Positions 33,373 through 43,587 of a stretch of DNA of 64,000 nt are shown here, in pieces. This DNA is from Botryosphaeria dothidea. Taxonomy: Eukaryota; Ascomycota; Dothideomycetes; Botryosphaeriales; Botryosphaeriaceae. Each line of letters begins with the position of its first letter. Within the stretch, counting starts at the first letter, position 1. The notes under the pieces were generated by a model. That model was not told the DNA's origin, made no database searches, and worked only from the letters and a program-made list of their open reading frames with translations. The DNA lies in contig WWBZ02000022.1 of NCBI GenBank assembly GCA_011503125.2, forward strand, positions 4,650,001 through 4,714,000, written 5' to 3'. Made by a program: the position numbers and the translations under genes.

Positions 33373-36003
33373 ATGGCCGTGACAGAGGACCGCGCCCGTC
33401 GCATCATCGGCCAGCTCTTCATCGTCGGATTCCACGGCCAGACTGCCGACGAAAACATCAAAAGGCTTATCCGCGCTCCCTGCTACGTCGGCCAGATTAT
33501 CCTGTTCCAGCGCAATGTCCGCGACGCGCATCAGCTCAGCGCCCTGACAGCCGAGCTGCAGCGGATTGCTAAGGACGCCGGCCACACCCATCCGCTCACC
33601 ATCGGCATCGACCAGGAGAATGGGCTCGTTACCCGCATCCCGCCTCCTATCGCAGCCCAGCTTCCCGGTTCCATGACTCTGGGCGCCACCAAATCTCCCC
33701 AAGATGCATACAACGTCGGCCGCGCCACAGCCAAGGCTTTGCGCGCTTTTGGCATCAACATGAACTATGCGCCCGTCTGCGATGTCAACAACAATCCCTC
33801 CAACCCCGTCATCGGCGTCCGCTCTTTCAGCGATGATCCCAATGCCGTCGCCGCGCTTGCTGCTGCGAATCTGAATGGTCTCCGGGAAGAAGGCGTCATT
33901 CCCTGCGTGAAGCACTTCCCCGGTCACGGCGACACCGCCGTCGATTCGCACTATGGCCTGCCGGTCATCCAGAAATCCTGGCATGGCATGGAACAGTGCG
34001 AGCTTCTACCTTTCCGCCGCGCCGTCGTCGAAAAGGTCCCCGCCGTAATGACTGCTCATATTATCATTGGCAATTCAAAATTACCCGCTACCCTTGATCC
34101 CATCATTTTGCAGAGCTTGAGAGAAGACTTGAAGTTCACCGGTGTCATTGTCTCTGACTGTTTGGAGATGAATGCCATCCGTACCGAATGTGGTGGTACT
34201 GTCCAGGGCGCCGTCACCGCACTGAAGGCCGGCTGTGATTCTGTCATGATCTGTCACACCATTGACCTGCAGACTGGCGCTCTAGACGCTGTCTTCAATG
34301 CTGCCAAGAACGACCAAGGTTTAATGGGCCGCCTCAGAGAGTCTCATGGTAGGGTGAGCGCCTTCAACCAGGAGAAGTTCACCCTCGATCCAGAAACATC
34401 CAAGAGATTTGCATATGCGTCCATCGATGATTTAGCTTCCGTCGACCAGTCCAATTCTGAAATTGCCGCTGCTGTGTATACCCGGAGCACGACATTAGTA
34501 CGAGCTCGGCCAGGTTTGCTTCCTCTAAACGGGAAGCAGCGCCTTGTTCTAATATCGCCAGGTGGCAAACATGTCACCAGCGGTGTGGTAGAGTATGGCG
34601 ATATTGAGAGCGAGAGTCCTCGTACGCCCCCCAGCTTCTTTGATGTGTTGAAGTCTTACAACACCGCAGTGGAACATCTGATTTTCTACGAAGATGGGAC
34701 CAACGGGGAAGAAATTTTGCGTGTGGCCGCAAATGCCGACGCAGTCATCCTCGCTACGAAAAATGCTCGCCTTGCGCCTTATCAGAAAGATATGGCAACT
34801 AAGTTATCTGGGAGCACCAAAAAGTTGATTGTGGTTGCCACGTGCGATCCGTACGACTTTCTGCACGACGAGCCAATTGAGACTTATCTCACAATATACG
34901 AGCCAACTTCATCTGCTTTCAAGGCCGCAGCGGATGTTCTCTTCGGCACCAGCAGTGCGAAAGGACAACTCCCCGTTCAGCAGCCTCAACTACCCCATGA
35001 AGTCAGAAACTTCTCTTCTCTTGATGATCAAGATCAGACCGTTTCTCTTTGGCACGAAGCCCTCCCGGGATACCAGGTCCCGAAAAGTCACTTAGTAGAC
35101 CTCTTGAATAGGCCCCGGGGGAACCACTTTGTCGCCCATCAGGGATCGGCAATCATCGGCTTCGTGGCAACGTTCATCCAGCCTCCCCAGCCGTCAAAAG
35201 CATCAGACCCTCCCAAAGGCCTCATCACCGCCGTCCTTGTGAGCCCTTCGCGCCAGAACACCGGCATCGGTACTGCCTTGCTCCAACACGCAAAGAACTT
35301 CCTCTGCTCTCAAGGCTGCATATCCATCTCAATCGGCTCCACCTTCCCCCGCTTCTTCCCCGGTCTCCCAACCGACATCGAGAAGCCGCATCACGACTGG
35401 TTCCTGCGCCGTGGCTTCATCCCCGCCCGCGGCGCCACCGCCCGCGGAGAGCTGGCCCGCGACCTCTGCATCGACCTGGTTCAGGAGGTGCCAAACCCCG
35501 GCATCACCTCCCGCCTATCCCGAGCTGCCGAAAAGGGCATCACGCTCCGCCCGTGGACGAAGGACGGCGAGGCGGAATGCCTTGCCAAGCAGCACGCCAA
35601 CTTTGGCGGCTACTCCGGCTGGGTCGAAGGGTACGAGGCGCTCGCCGCTGCCGCGCTGCACGCGCAGGTCATGGTCGCGCATGCGGCCGACGGATCGCAG
35701 ATTGCGTGGACGATGATGCTGGAGCCCGGGACGCCGGTCTTCCTCCCCGACTTGGCTTTTCCGCCGCTGCTGGGCGAGAAGACGGGGCTGATTGCGTGTG
35801 TGGGCGTGGATAAGGACAAGAGAGAGGGCGGCGTGGGGCTTGCGCTCGTTGCCGCTGCTCTTGAAGATTTGAAGCGGAGGGGTGCGGAGAAATGCTTCAT
35901 CGACTGGGTGACGCTGGTTGGGTGGTATGAGAAGTTGGGGCTGAAGACGTGGCGGGAGTATCTGGCGGTGGAGTGGAGGAAGGCTGGGAGTTCAGCTGCG
36001 TAG
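33373..36003 (+). CDS. GH3 (NagZ-type) beta-N-acetylhexosaminidase fused to GNAT acetyltransferase domains
   Basis: A single intronless ORF of 876 aa from MAVTEDRARR. Residues ~1-340 are a GH3 barrel. IGIDQENG lies near residue 77, KHFPGHGDT near 180 with the following DSHYGLP provides the His/Asp catalytic loop of NagZ enzymes, and VIVSDCLEMNAI carries the nucleophile Asp near 262. Residues ~590-690 form a GNAT fold with the acetyl-CoA loop RQNTGIGTALL, and a second GNAT-like unit follows at ~735-865 (KREGGVGLALV, VTLVGWYEKLGLKTW). This pairing suggests hydrolysis of a GlcNAc-type glycoside coupled to acetylation of the freed amino sugar. No signal peptide is seen, so it is probably intracellular. 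An in-frame upstream ATG does not look conserved. Confidence 0.85.
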   Translation: MAVTEDRARRIIGQLFIVGFHGQTADENIKRLIRAPCYVGQIILFQRNVRDAHQLSALTAELQRIAKDAGHTHPLTIGIDQENGLVTRIPPPIAAQLPGSMTLGATKSPQDAYNVGRATAKALRAFGINMNYAPVCDVNNNPSNPVIGVRSFSDDPNAVAALAAANLNGLREEGVIPCVKHFPGHGDTAVDSHYGLPVIQKSWHGMEQCELLPFRRAVVEKVPAVMTAHIIIGNSKLPATLDPIILQSLREDLKFTGVIVSDCLEMNAIRTECGGTVQGAVTALKAGCDSVMICHTIDLQTGALDAVFNAAKNDQGLMGRLRESHGRVSAFNQEKFTLDPETSKRFAYASIDDLASVDQSNSEIAAAVYTRSTTLVRARPGLLPLNGKQRLVLISPGGKHVTSGVVEYGDIESESPRTPPSFFDVLKSYNTAVEHLIFYEDGTNGEEILRVAANADAVILATKNARLAPYQKDMATKLSGSTKKLIVVATCDPYDFLHDEPIETYLTIYEPTSSAFKAAADVLFGTSSAKGQLPVQQPQLPHEVRNFSSLDDQDQTVSLWHEALPGYQVPKSHLVDLLNRPRGNHFVAHQGSAIIGFVATFIQPPQPSKASDPPKGLITAVLVSPSRQNTGIGTALLQHAKNFLCSQGCISISIGSTFPRFFPGLPTDIEKPHHDWFLRRGFIPARGATARGELARDLCIDLVQEVPNPGITSRLSRAAEKGITLRPWTKDGEAECLAKQHANFGGYSGWVEGYEALAAAALHAQVMVAHAADGSQIAWTMMLEPGTPVFLPDLAFPPLLGEKTGLIACVGVDKDKREGGVGLALVAAALEDLKRRGAEKCFIDWVTLVGWYEKLGLKTWREYLAVEWRKAGSSAA

Positions 36004-36277
36004 ATGAGGTGTTCTCGGGTAGGTTGACTGGATTGTGCTACGGTTTCTGGCAAACGGCAAAGCAGCATTCCATGAAGAGACGGAATTTATTGCGTTCTAT
36101 AATGAAGTTTGATGAATGACTGCCCTCTCTCTATCCTACAGACCTAGGCTAGCGAAAGCCCTTCCGGCACAGAATGGTCCAATGGCTCCAGCAGGCAGTA
36201 ATCCAACGGTTCCAACAAAGAGTGCTGCAAAGTCGCGCCTCGTACTCCAACCTCCACATGCTCAATGAATCCCTCTT

Positions 36278-37372
36278 TCACAGCTCCATCATCTCATCAA
36301 TCCTCTCGTCCTGCTCCTCGTTGTCTTCTTCTTCTTCTTCTTCTTCTTCCGGCTGCTCGCCTGCGCTCCCCTCTCTCTCCAGCTCCTCGCCCTTGCTGTC
36401 CTTCCTCTCCGACTTCTCGCCCTGGCCATCCTCCTCCTCCATCTCCTCATCCTCATCCCCTCTCCTCCTCCCGCCGCCCACCTCCTCCTCCGTCACCCTC
36501 ACCCTCCCGACTAGGCTCCTCCACCCCTCCCTCCCCCTCCAGTCATCCTCATCCCACCCCTCCGGCCCCTCCTCCGCCCCCTCCCGCCTCGCCCTCTCCC
36601 GACACACCAGCCGCACCACGAACCCCGGCAGCGGCCCGCCCGTCTCCAGCACCCCGTTCACGTCGGCATCGCAGTCCAGCAGCTGCAGCGAATCGTAGTG
36701 CCACACATCGACCCTCAACCGCTCCGGCGGCGGGCCCCCTTCCATGCGCCGCCACGGGATCAGCTCGAGCAGGTCGGCCAGCGCGAAGTGCGGCTCGTGC
36801 GCGTTGGGCATGTGCGTGCGGTAGGCCCTGCTGAGGACGAGCACGGTGCGGGACGGTTCTGGTGGAGACGACGGCGATGGTCCGAATGGCGGCGGGGATG
36901 GTGCTTGCTCGCGCTCCTCCTCGCGCATGACCATGCGCACGCGGATGTAGGGGTGGTCGCGCCAGCGCTTCGTGGCGGGCCGGGCGGAGGGGGCGTCGGC
37001 GTCGGCGCTGACGTATGCGGCCATCTGCGCGGCGGAGATGTAGACGATGTTGTTGTTGGTGGAGGAGGAGGAGGAGGAACCGTCTCCGTCGGCGTCGTCG
37101 GCGTCGTTTTCGCGGCAACACTCGTCGGCGTCGTCGTGGTCGTCGTGGTCGGCGGCGGCGGCGGGATCTGCGGGCGGACTCGAGTACGGGTAGGCGTTCT
37201 GCGCTGCGTCGTCGTCGGCGGCGGCGGCGTTGTTGTGGTCGGGCATCGGGAGGCGGCTCGTTGCGTGGTAGGCGGGCGGCGGCTCGTGTGGAAGAATGTT
37301 TTTGGTAGCGTATGGTTTCTGGAATTGCGGGCGGTCGGTGTGGTCGACCAGGTTGGGATCGAGGGCGCCCAT
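36278..37372 (-). CDS. Hypothetical protein with acidic low-complexity C-terminus
   Basis: A single ORF of 364 aa that I do not recognise. It has a Pro-rich N-terminus, Asp/Ala and Ser homopolymer stretches (residues ~45-105), a more ordered middle (TVLVLSRAYRTHMPN, ALADLLELIPWRRMEGG, LRVDVWHYDSLQLLD, GFVVRLVCRERAR), and a tail dominated by Glu from a (CTT)n microsatellite. The middle segment could be a small folded domain that mediates binding. It has no signal peptide or membrane segment. Codon-level plausibility is good, but no family motif supports a function. Confidence 0.55.
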   Translation of the reverse strand: MGALDPNLVDHTDRPQFQKPYATKNILPHEPPPAYHATSRLPMPDHNNAAAADDDAAQNAYPYSSPPADPAAAADHDDHDDADECCRENDADDADGDGSSSSSSTNNNIVYISAAQMAAYVSADADAPSARPATKRWRDHPYIRVRMVMREEEREQAPSPPPFGPSPSSPPEPSRTVLVLSRAYRTHMPNAHEPHFALADLLELIPWRRMEGGPPPERLRVDVWHYDSLQLLDCDADVNGVLETGGPLPGFVVRLVCRERARREGAEEGPEGWDEDDWRGREGWRSLVGRVRVTEEEVGGGRRRGDEDEEMEEEDGQGEKSERKDSKGEELEREGSAGEQPEEEEEEEEDNEEQDERIDEMMEL

Positions 37373-37952
37373 GACGGGTGTATGTTGTGGTTCTCTTGGG
37401 ACGGGGAAGTGACGATGGTGGGCGCAGGAAGTTGCGTAGCGGGTGTGGAAGACGGAGGAGGGACGGAGAAGCGCAGAGAGCGTTGGCAGCGCAGAAGAAG
37501 ATGGTACGATGCAGGCTGTAGCTGCTAGATCTTCGGCGTTCTTTCGGTTCCATCGCTTGGCTCGATGTTGTGAATGCGAAAGTGACTTACTTCGTCCATT
37601 GCTCGAGACTCACTGGCAATTTGGCGGCGCCAGGAGGTAAAAGACTGTAAAGCTGGCCGAGGGTCAGCTATGTTAATATTCAGGAATGGAAGGAGCTTAC
37701 TTACTCTTTTGTTCTCCATCCTGCATATTCGTGCATATTCACAAAACTCAAGGCTGGTGTTCGGCAGGTTGTTGGTCAAAACCTCCGCACTCTACCGATC
37801 CTCGTTCGGTATCGAGAGAACATTACTACGCGCCCGCAGATTCCGTTACGTAGTGAAGTTTCATGAAGCACCTGGTATGAAAAGCGAAAAGTAGTTCGAC
37901 GAATGCCACAGTCTGTCACGTGAGAGACAAGTGCGTTGCGCAGTGCGCGATA
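37373..37952. other. Intergenic region
   Basis: About 580 bp upstream of the acidic hypothetical gene and 3' of the small-GTPase relic. Short ORFs exist on both strands, but none shows a recognisable domain. Confidence 0.4.
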
Positions 37953-38425
37953 CTACAGGTCAATTTGTTGCTTGATCTCTTTGATCTGTTCTTTTATGCC
38001 TGAGGCCGCCCAGATCGAACGGATCAACGCCTTTTCCTGCTGCGCCGCGACACTCCCCATGATCTTCCTTTCCCCATCTGCCAGCCCCGCTCGTGTCGTA
38101 ACACCTACTAAAGAATCTAGCAACCCAGTCTCCTTTCAACACGCTGTCCTCTATGGCATGTGTGGAAATCGTCTAGTCCCAGCTGCATCTTCGAGGACAC
38201 GTCGGTGTAGCTATACATTCCACATGCCCTTCTCACCTCCTCGATCTGTTATTCGCATCAATGCGCCAGAATACCAAGGCTCTGACAGGATAATAGAATG
38301 AATAAATTTACTTGCTCTCGGGTGGCTAGCTTCTCAGATATCTGCTCATCGTCGCGGAGGTCTCCCTTTACCCCGATAAGATACAAGTGACAACCATCAA
38401 AGAATTTAGCAAAAACAGGTACCAG
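37953..38425 (-). pseudogene. Small GTPase-like (Ras/Rab type) gene relic, C-terminal half
   Basis: Minus-strand pieces spell the second half of a small GTPase: FDGCHLYLIGVKGDLRD (equivalent of the G4 NKxD region, here VKGD), then ATREQ, MYSYTDVSSK (G5 ETSAK-like), LGLDDFHTC, and a final open frame ending SGIKEQIKEIKQQIDL with a stop at 37953-37955. The pieces lie in different frames with possible short introns between them. The N-terminal half, with the P-loop GxxxxGKS/T and DxxG, could not be found between 38425 and the SDR gene. It is either a truncated pseudogene or a gene with unresolved 5' exons. Confidence 0.4.
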
Positions 38426-38756
38426 CCACTATATGTTATAAAAGAAGTTATGAGCTTGGAGATTATATAAGAAGCAAACATGGAAGAGAGGTAGCGAGCA
38501 AAACGCACTCTTTCCATGATATTCTGGACGTAACCGAGTCGATAGCGAAGCAAATGCAAAATGCATGCGTGCCAAAGTAGCCATCAGGCAGGTGCTTCCA
38601 TTCCCGGGTGGCATCAGTGTCAAGCTATGTCAGGATGAAATTAATTCATCTATGGAAGCCACCCCTACCTACTACAGCGACCCCTAGGAAGCCCAAGCCA
38701 CCCGATGACACAAGTAACCTCTTCTAGAAAGAGTGTCGGCGTGATAGTGTAATCGT

Positions 38757-39778
38757 TTACGTACTCAGCTTGAGCTTTAGCTTATCACCACTGACGATCT
38801 CGTCTTTACGGCTTTCAAGCTCCACAACGTCCCAATTCACCGAGAAGTGTCGTCCGTTCAGGTAAGCGGGCCTCTTTGCTGCCAGGTATACGCAAACGCC
38901 GCCAGCTAGTTCCGCTTGAGAAAGTTAGCTTAGAGATCTAGAAAAGTAGCCGAGTACTTACGCGTATCTTTAGCAAAGTGTTTGAACTCGTCTAGCAGCG
39001 AGTCGGTTGCGACCAACCCAGGATTGATGCTGTACACGGAGTTCTCAGGACTCTCTGCGGCAAGGAATTCAGTGAGCCTGGTAACAGCGATCTTGCTGGT
39101 GAAGTAACCGCTGAACCGTGGCACGAGTAAACCAGCATCGGACGCAACGTTGATGATAGTCCTGTCTTGGGCGCCAAAGGCTCGGACGAAGCCTGCAGTG
39201 ACGAGGAATGTGCCTTTCAAGTTGACCTCGAAATCAGTCCACCACTTGGCAGGCAAGACTTTGCCCACGACATCGACATCGCTTCGCAAAAGTCAGCATG
39301 CAGGATCGTGAAAAGCACTTGTACCAGAAGGGGTCTTGAACCTAGTGAGAACTCCGGCATTGTTAACAAGGATGTGAACAGTGGTAAACCTGGCTCTCAC
39401 GGCCGCATACAGGTCCTCTACCGCCTGCTCGTCTGATATGTCTGCAGCGAGAGCGAGCACCTCCAGCGAGGGGTTTTCCGCTTTGATAGAGTCTCGCACG
39501 GCATCCGCGTTCTTCTGCGAACGAGAGACCAGCACGATGCCCTGTGCCCCGGCCCGGGCAAACGCGAGAGCAATCCCCTGTGCAAGTCAGTACGTGCATG
39601 ATGTGTATGACAGGTGGGGGCTGCTCACCTTACCGATTCCTCTACCGGCGCCGGTAATGATAGCAACTTTGCCTGTCTGGCTCAACTCGGTGCTTCTCGG
39701 GTCCACGGCTGGGTAGACGTCGCGGAAGTACCGCTGGGTGAACAAGCCGGCCTTGACAGGTGCATCGGGATCTGGCAT
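38757..39778 (-). CDS. Short-chain dehydrogenase/reductase
   Basis: Four exons: 39778-39629, 39577-39342, 39281-38962, 38914-38757 (287 aa; phases consistent; introns 47-60 bp). Motifs of a classical SDR are all present: VAIITGAGRGIGK near residue 45, HILVNNAG, the catalytic Ser in INVASDAG, and the YFTSK Tyr/Lys pair. The donor of intron 2 (GTTCAA) is weak but is the only one that keeps frame and motif spacing. Substrate not predictable. It sits next to a monooxygenase stub, a cupin gene, an ABC exporter and transcription-factor genes, which is compatible with a metabolite pathway. Confidence 0.82.
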
Positions 39779-40263
39779 GGTCGCATTTGCGGTTTATCTT
39801 ATGTCGGGACAGCAACAGCGCCTGAGCTAACTTTTTAAATGCTCCTCGGTGTGCACATCCTGGAGATGTTTTCCAGAAGGGATTGTACTCCTCTGAGTTA
39901 GCGTGGTGGGGTCGATTTTAAGCCTCGAAGTTTGGCGAAGCCAGACCCCACACCAATGTTGTCTGATGCGGGGTTAGCTACGCACCCAAGGAGGAGATCT
40001 CCAATGAGTAGTTATTGTCCTTTCAGTAGGTTGGAAGTATTCACCGCGCGGAACAGCAGCAAGGATTGTGAGGGCTTGTGCAGTATATCCGGATCACCGT
40101 ATTCACATGCCCATAGTAATTCGGCCAGGGCCGGTCACTTTTGCAGCCCATACTGTCTAGCTGACAAATGACACTAGAGAAATAACAAGATAGCGAAGAG
40201 GCAGCAACATCGAGCGGAAGCGCTCCGGAGGTCGACGAACAGGTAAAGTTATTCTTCGAGCCT
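39779..40263. other. Intergenic region upstream of the SDR
   Basis: About 485 bp between the SDR start and the monooxygenase stub on the opposite strand. No gene or repeat was recognised. Confidence 0.4.
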
Positions 40264-40335
40264 ATGTCGACGCTTAAGCCCGAGAGTTTCGATGTCCGAT
40301 CTCGGCATGTCAATGTCATCGGCGCTGGTCTCGGG
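40264..40335 (+). pseudogene. 5' stub of an FAD-dependent monooxygenase
   Basis: A 24-codon start exon MSTLKPESFDV...VNVIGAGLG ends exactly at a GTAAGT donor. The VNVIGAGLG strand-turn is the beginning of the Rossmann GxGxxG FAD site of salicylate-hydroxylase-like monooxygenases, where an intron at this place is plausible. Beyond the donor no continuation of the FAD domain is readable, and a probable LTR starts 340 bp downstream. The rest of the gene is therefore lost. It may instead be a chance resemblance, since the match is short. Confidence 0.4.
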
Positions 40336-40677
40336 GTAAGTGAGCGGTTTTCTGGGGCGTGCAGTAGCTAAGCATCTCCTGAGTAGCCGTGTCAGTGGAT
40401 GCCGTGCGGATCTTGTAAAGCCCGGGAGCGCGTTCACGAAGCTTTTGAAGATGAATGCAAACATAATGCAAGAGAATCATGCAATGAGGGGAAGATTATC
40501 ATCAGGCACGGCGACGACTTTCCGAGAGACTCTATGTTTTCTGTTGAGCATAATTAAGGAGACAAATTCTACTCCGATACTCTATGGCAGGTGGAGATAA
40601 CACCCAATTTGTGTCCCGCTTTGGAGCAAAAGCGACGTAGAGTTTAACTCTATAAGAAGGCAAAACTAATAAAGCCG

Positions 40678-40944
40678 TGTTACGGCGCAGCCTCCACAGG
40701 TTGAGGAAGTTGAGGATCAGCCCCGCAGGGAACGACAGAAGTCGGAGTCATAAGGATCCGAGGTCACGTGACCATCGCGATCAGTTGGACCCACCCGCTC
40801 AGTTGCCAAGGCCAACTGAGCAGACAGAGCCAACTGAGCACATAGATTGTAGACACTGTCCTACGTGTATATAAACCACACTCCTTAGATAGCTTTGACC
40901 TTCGTGGTCAACTTCACAATAGAATTTGGACTCTATTGGTAACA
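40678..40944 (+). mobile_element. Probable LTR of a retrotransposon (solo or 5' LTR)
   Basis: 267 bp bounded by TGTTA at the left and TAACA at the right, the inverted ends expected of an LTR. It holds a TATA-like box (GTGTATATAAACC near 40867), a promoter-like position for it, and clustered CAACTGAGCA / CAGTTG words upstream that form short direct and inverted repeats. No reverse-transcriptase or integrase coding is seen on either side. Flanking 5-mers (AGCCG and AGGCC) do not form a perfect target duplication, so it may be one LTR of a rearranged element. Strand is assumed from the TATA position. Confidence 0.5.
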
Positions 40945-41435
40945 AGGCCTCGCACGCAAGTGCTCAGTCTTCAGTCGTCTACTCGTTCCTCACGTACCTC
41001 TTCTTGTACCCACTCAAGGAAAACCCCTCGACAGGTTTTCTCCCTCTTTGGTGTTTGGATCCTTAGAGGTAGAGGCCCGCTCGTTACAAGCCGTTTTCGG
41101 GGTCTACAATATCCATCCAGCGCCACATATCATCCTGGCTACCATCTGTGACGGGCTTACAGTTCGGAATCTCTTGCTCAGTACAGCGAGACTGGGCAAC
41201 TCCGATGCTAACAGCGGCCGTTCGACAGGGCCAAACGCGCCTGGCTCGGAACGGACGCTCTCTCCAGAAGCCGTCAAGGGTAACCCCATGGGCGTGCAGT
41301 TCGAAGCTCTGGCTGAAGCGGATCGCCCTTTCTCCCCGAGGCTCTCTTCCGCAAACTCGACGAAGCAACCGATGCCGCTAGAAAGTTACCGGCCAAGCGC
41401 TGCGAACCAGGCCGCCGAAGAAATCTGCGAGGCGA
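40945..41435. other. Region between the probable LTR and the transcription-factor relic
   Basis: About 490 bp. It may contain the remains of either the retrotransposon interior or the 3' part of the transcription-factor gene (a minus-strand frame at about 41084-41368). Neither is convincing. Confidence 0.3.
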
Positions 41436-42056
41436 TCATGTCGAAGACGAAGAGGGCCTTTGGCAAATGCCAGCGTGCCATGCTTGAGTAGTGATAGAGC
41501 GGGTACGAAAACACAACGCGAGTGCGTGCAAGATGGCATCGGTGGCATGCTTGTCCATCCAAGGGCTCCTCACAGGCTTCAGGAAATTGGAAGAAAAGTG
41601 AATGAAGGAGCGGAGAAGACCGATGAGGCTCTCGTGGTAATGGAGCTTGAGCAGCATGCGCTGTATCGACCTGGCCGTCCCGAGCTCGTCTTCCAGACAC
41701 GCAGAGTGTTGTTCCTGCTCCACATCGCTCACAATCGTCGCCCCTAGATCCAGCTCCAGGCCGGAAAAACAGACCCGAGCGGCGCACGAAACGCTCCCAC
41801 CCGTGAACAGGGACAAGTCGATCAGGGAGGCCCCAGTGAGCTTGATTGATAGGGCATGGAGGCTTGGAAAAGGGACAGCTCATGTCCGAGCGGTGGAATG
41901 AAACTGGGCGAACACCGCGCACTGTAGCGGGGGCAGTGGCTGCTCATAGTCGTCGTGACAGAGGCTGCGGAGATGGGAAGAGTCCACGACAGGGAGAAAA
42001 GCGTGCAGATGCCGGGCGTAGAACTGGAGTAGGGCGCTGCGCTGGCTGGAGCCCAT
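41436..42056 (-). pseudogene. Truncated fungal-specific transcription factor (regulatory-domain fragment)
   Basis: Exons 42056-41923 and 41862-41436 (60-bp intron) give 186 aa in frame. The start SSQRSALLQFYARHLHAFLPVVD matches the entry of the middle homology region of fungal zinc-cluster regulators (L..Y....H...P.VD). PPLHLHALSIKLTGASLIDL follows, then HYHESLIGLLRSFIHFSSNF. The Zn2Cys6 DNA-binding domain is absent upstream, and the usual long C-terminal regulatory domain is missing. It therefore looks like a gene decayed at both ends, lying beside a probable LTR. It could still be transcribed as a short protein. Confidence 0.5.
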
Positions 42057-42262
42057 CACGCCGCACGCGTGTGCCTGTCTTGGAGCGCAAGCCCGCCCTG
42101 GGCCTTGAGGCGAAAGTGAAGAATATGCCGTTGCTGGAGACATGTCTGCTGGCAGCGAAGGCGGGTAGATAAGCGGCTAAGGCTCGAGCATACGACTCAT
42201 GGGTTCGCAAGACGGGAGACGCGGTCAAGAGCGCTACAGGCGCGAAGAAGGAAACATAGCTC

Positions 42263-43248
42263 TCATTCATCTTGATCCGTCCCAGTTCTGCCGTTTTTCC
42301 CGTTCAGCTTTGCTCTCGCGACGTATTTCCCATCAGCCCATGCCGCAGCTCGCTCCTGCAGCACTACCCACGGGCGCGCTGCTTGATAGGAGGTCGACAC
42401 CCACCACAGCACCCAGTGCGAGCGCATCTTTGCCACGGCCAGATCCCAGTCGGTCGTGTATTCTTTCAGAAACGGCTTGTAACCAAGTAGGCCCCCAATG
42501 TACCGCCCCAAGATGACTCCAGTCCAGTAGCCGATGCATTTGCGGGCCCACATGGGCAGTGCCATATCAGGCACCAGGTAAACGTCACCACCGTCGTACG
42601 TCTGGCCGACATCGTCATCCCGTGCCTGAACTGTACTGCGCTAGAGCACTTACACACAACAGTTGGATCCAGTCAAACTCGCCGCCATGGTGCATGACCG
42701 CATCGTGCCACAGCCCGTACCAGTTCTCAAAGAAAACTCGGTCCAGCATGTAGTCATCGCCCGTGTCAGACGCTGACAGGACGATGATCATGTCTTCGGT
42801 GCTGTCTGGCGCCAGCGACTGAACCGCCCTGTCAGCTTTGTTCTTGCTTGTCACAAGGCTTTACCCACGAAGCGATGCACGCATCCAGCTCGTCCCATGA
42901 CTTCGCCATCTTCCGGCGTCAGGATGCGCAATCTGCCGTCGATTTCGATCGCCATGCGTCCCGCCACACACCGGAACCACTCGTTTTGCCGCGGGTGGAA
43001 GTGCAATGGCGGCCCCGACGGCTTTGCGACCGCTTCAAATTCAATGCCTGGTGGCGCCTTCAACTTGTAAGTTTGCCTGAACGCGAAGCACCGCCCGGGC
43101 GGCGGCTCAAGGAACTCGGTGATGAGCGCGCCACCAAATCTTTACCCCTTTTAAATTAGCATGCCATACTTCCCCGGTCCAGTCAGTATACTTACGAAAC
43201 CACCGGGTTCTGGCCTGCCGTAACATTGTGAGGGACTCGAGGTGTCAT
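42263..43248 (-). CDS. Cupin-domain protein
   Basis: Four exons: 43248-43196, 43139-42869, 42818-42654, 42601-42263 (275 aa, phases consistent). The cupin core is [20 protein letters not shown] (HxH and E metal ligands), then [18 protein letters not shown], which supplies the second conserved His. After it comes [20 protein letters not shown], common in fungal cupin proteins of metabolite loci, and a C-terminal segment with possible membrane association ([16 protein letters not shown]). Cupins bind Fe, Mn or Ni and act as oxygenases, isomerases or binding proteins; which applies is not visible. It is convergent in direction with nothing; the ABC transporter begins its 3' end 570 bp upstream on the same strand. 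Confidence 0.78.
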
Positions 43249-43571
43249 TCTGTCTATCGGACCTGAACTTGATCTCATGATTGCTGTGCGCTTCCAGCTT
43301 ATGTAGTGCCGTACGGCGGTCGACCTGATTTTATTCATAATTTGTTTATCCGTGCCAATTTATTATTTAATCGTGGCTATTCTGAAAAATGTCTATAACT
43401 CTGGTTTTTAGATTGAACTTTGAATCCGCGTAACAGTCAGCTTCTAAAATGTCGAATTATACTATATTTAGTCTAGTAATAAACCTCTACGTAGGAGATA
43501 CTCCAAATCTTATAGTAAAATCGTTACTTAACTTACAATGCACAATGCCACGCGTCGTCGGGACCGGATGG
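43249..43571. other. AT-rich intergenic segment before the inverted duplication
   Basis: About 320 bp upstream of the cupin gene. Part (about 43440-43540) is TA-rich and poor in CpA/TpG, suggesting a small RIP-affected relic. No coding signal was seen. Confidence 0.4.
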
Positions 43572-43587
43572 ACCAGGATATTTGGCA

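Noticed and set aside
36310..36350. (CTT)n tract as a separate repeat element
   Set aside because: It lies inside the acidic hypothetical gene, where it encodes the Glu run, and does not look like an independent element.
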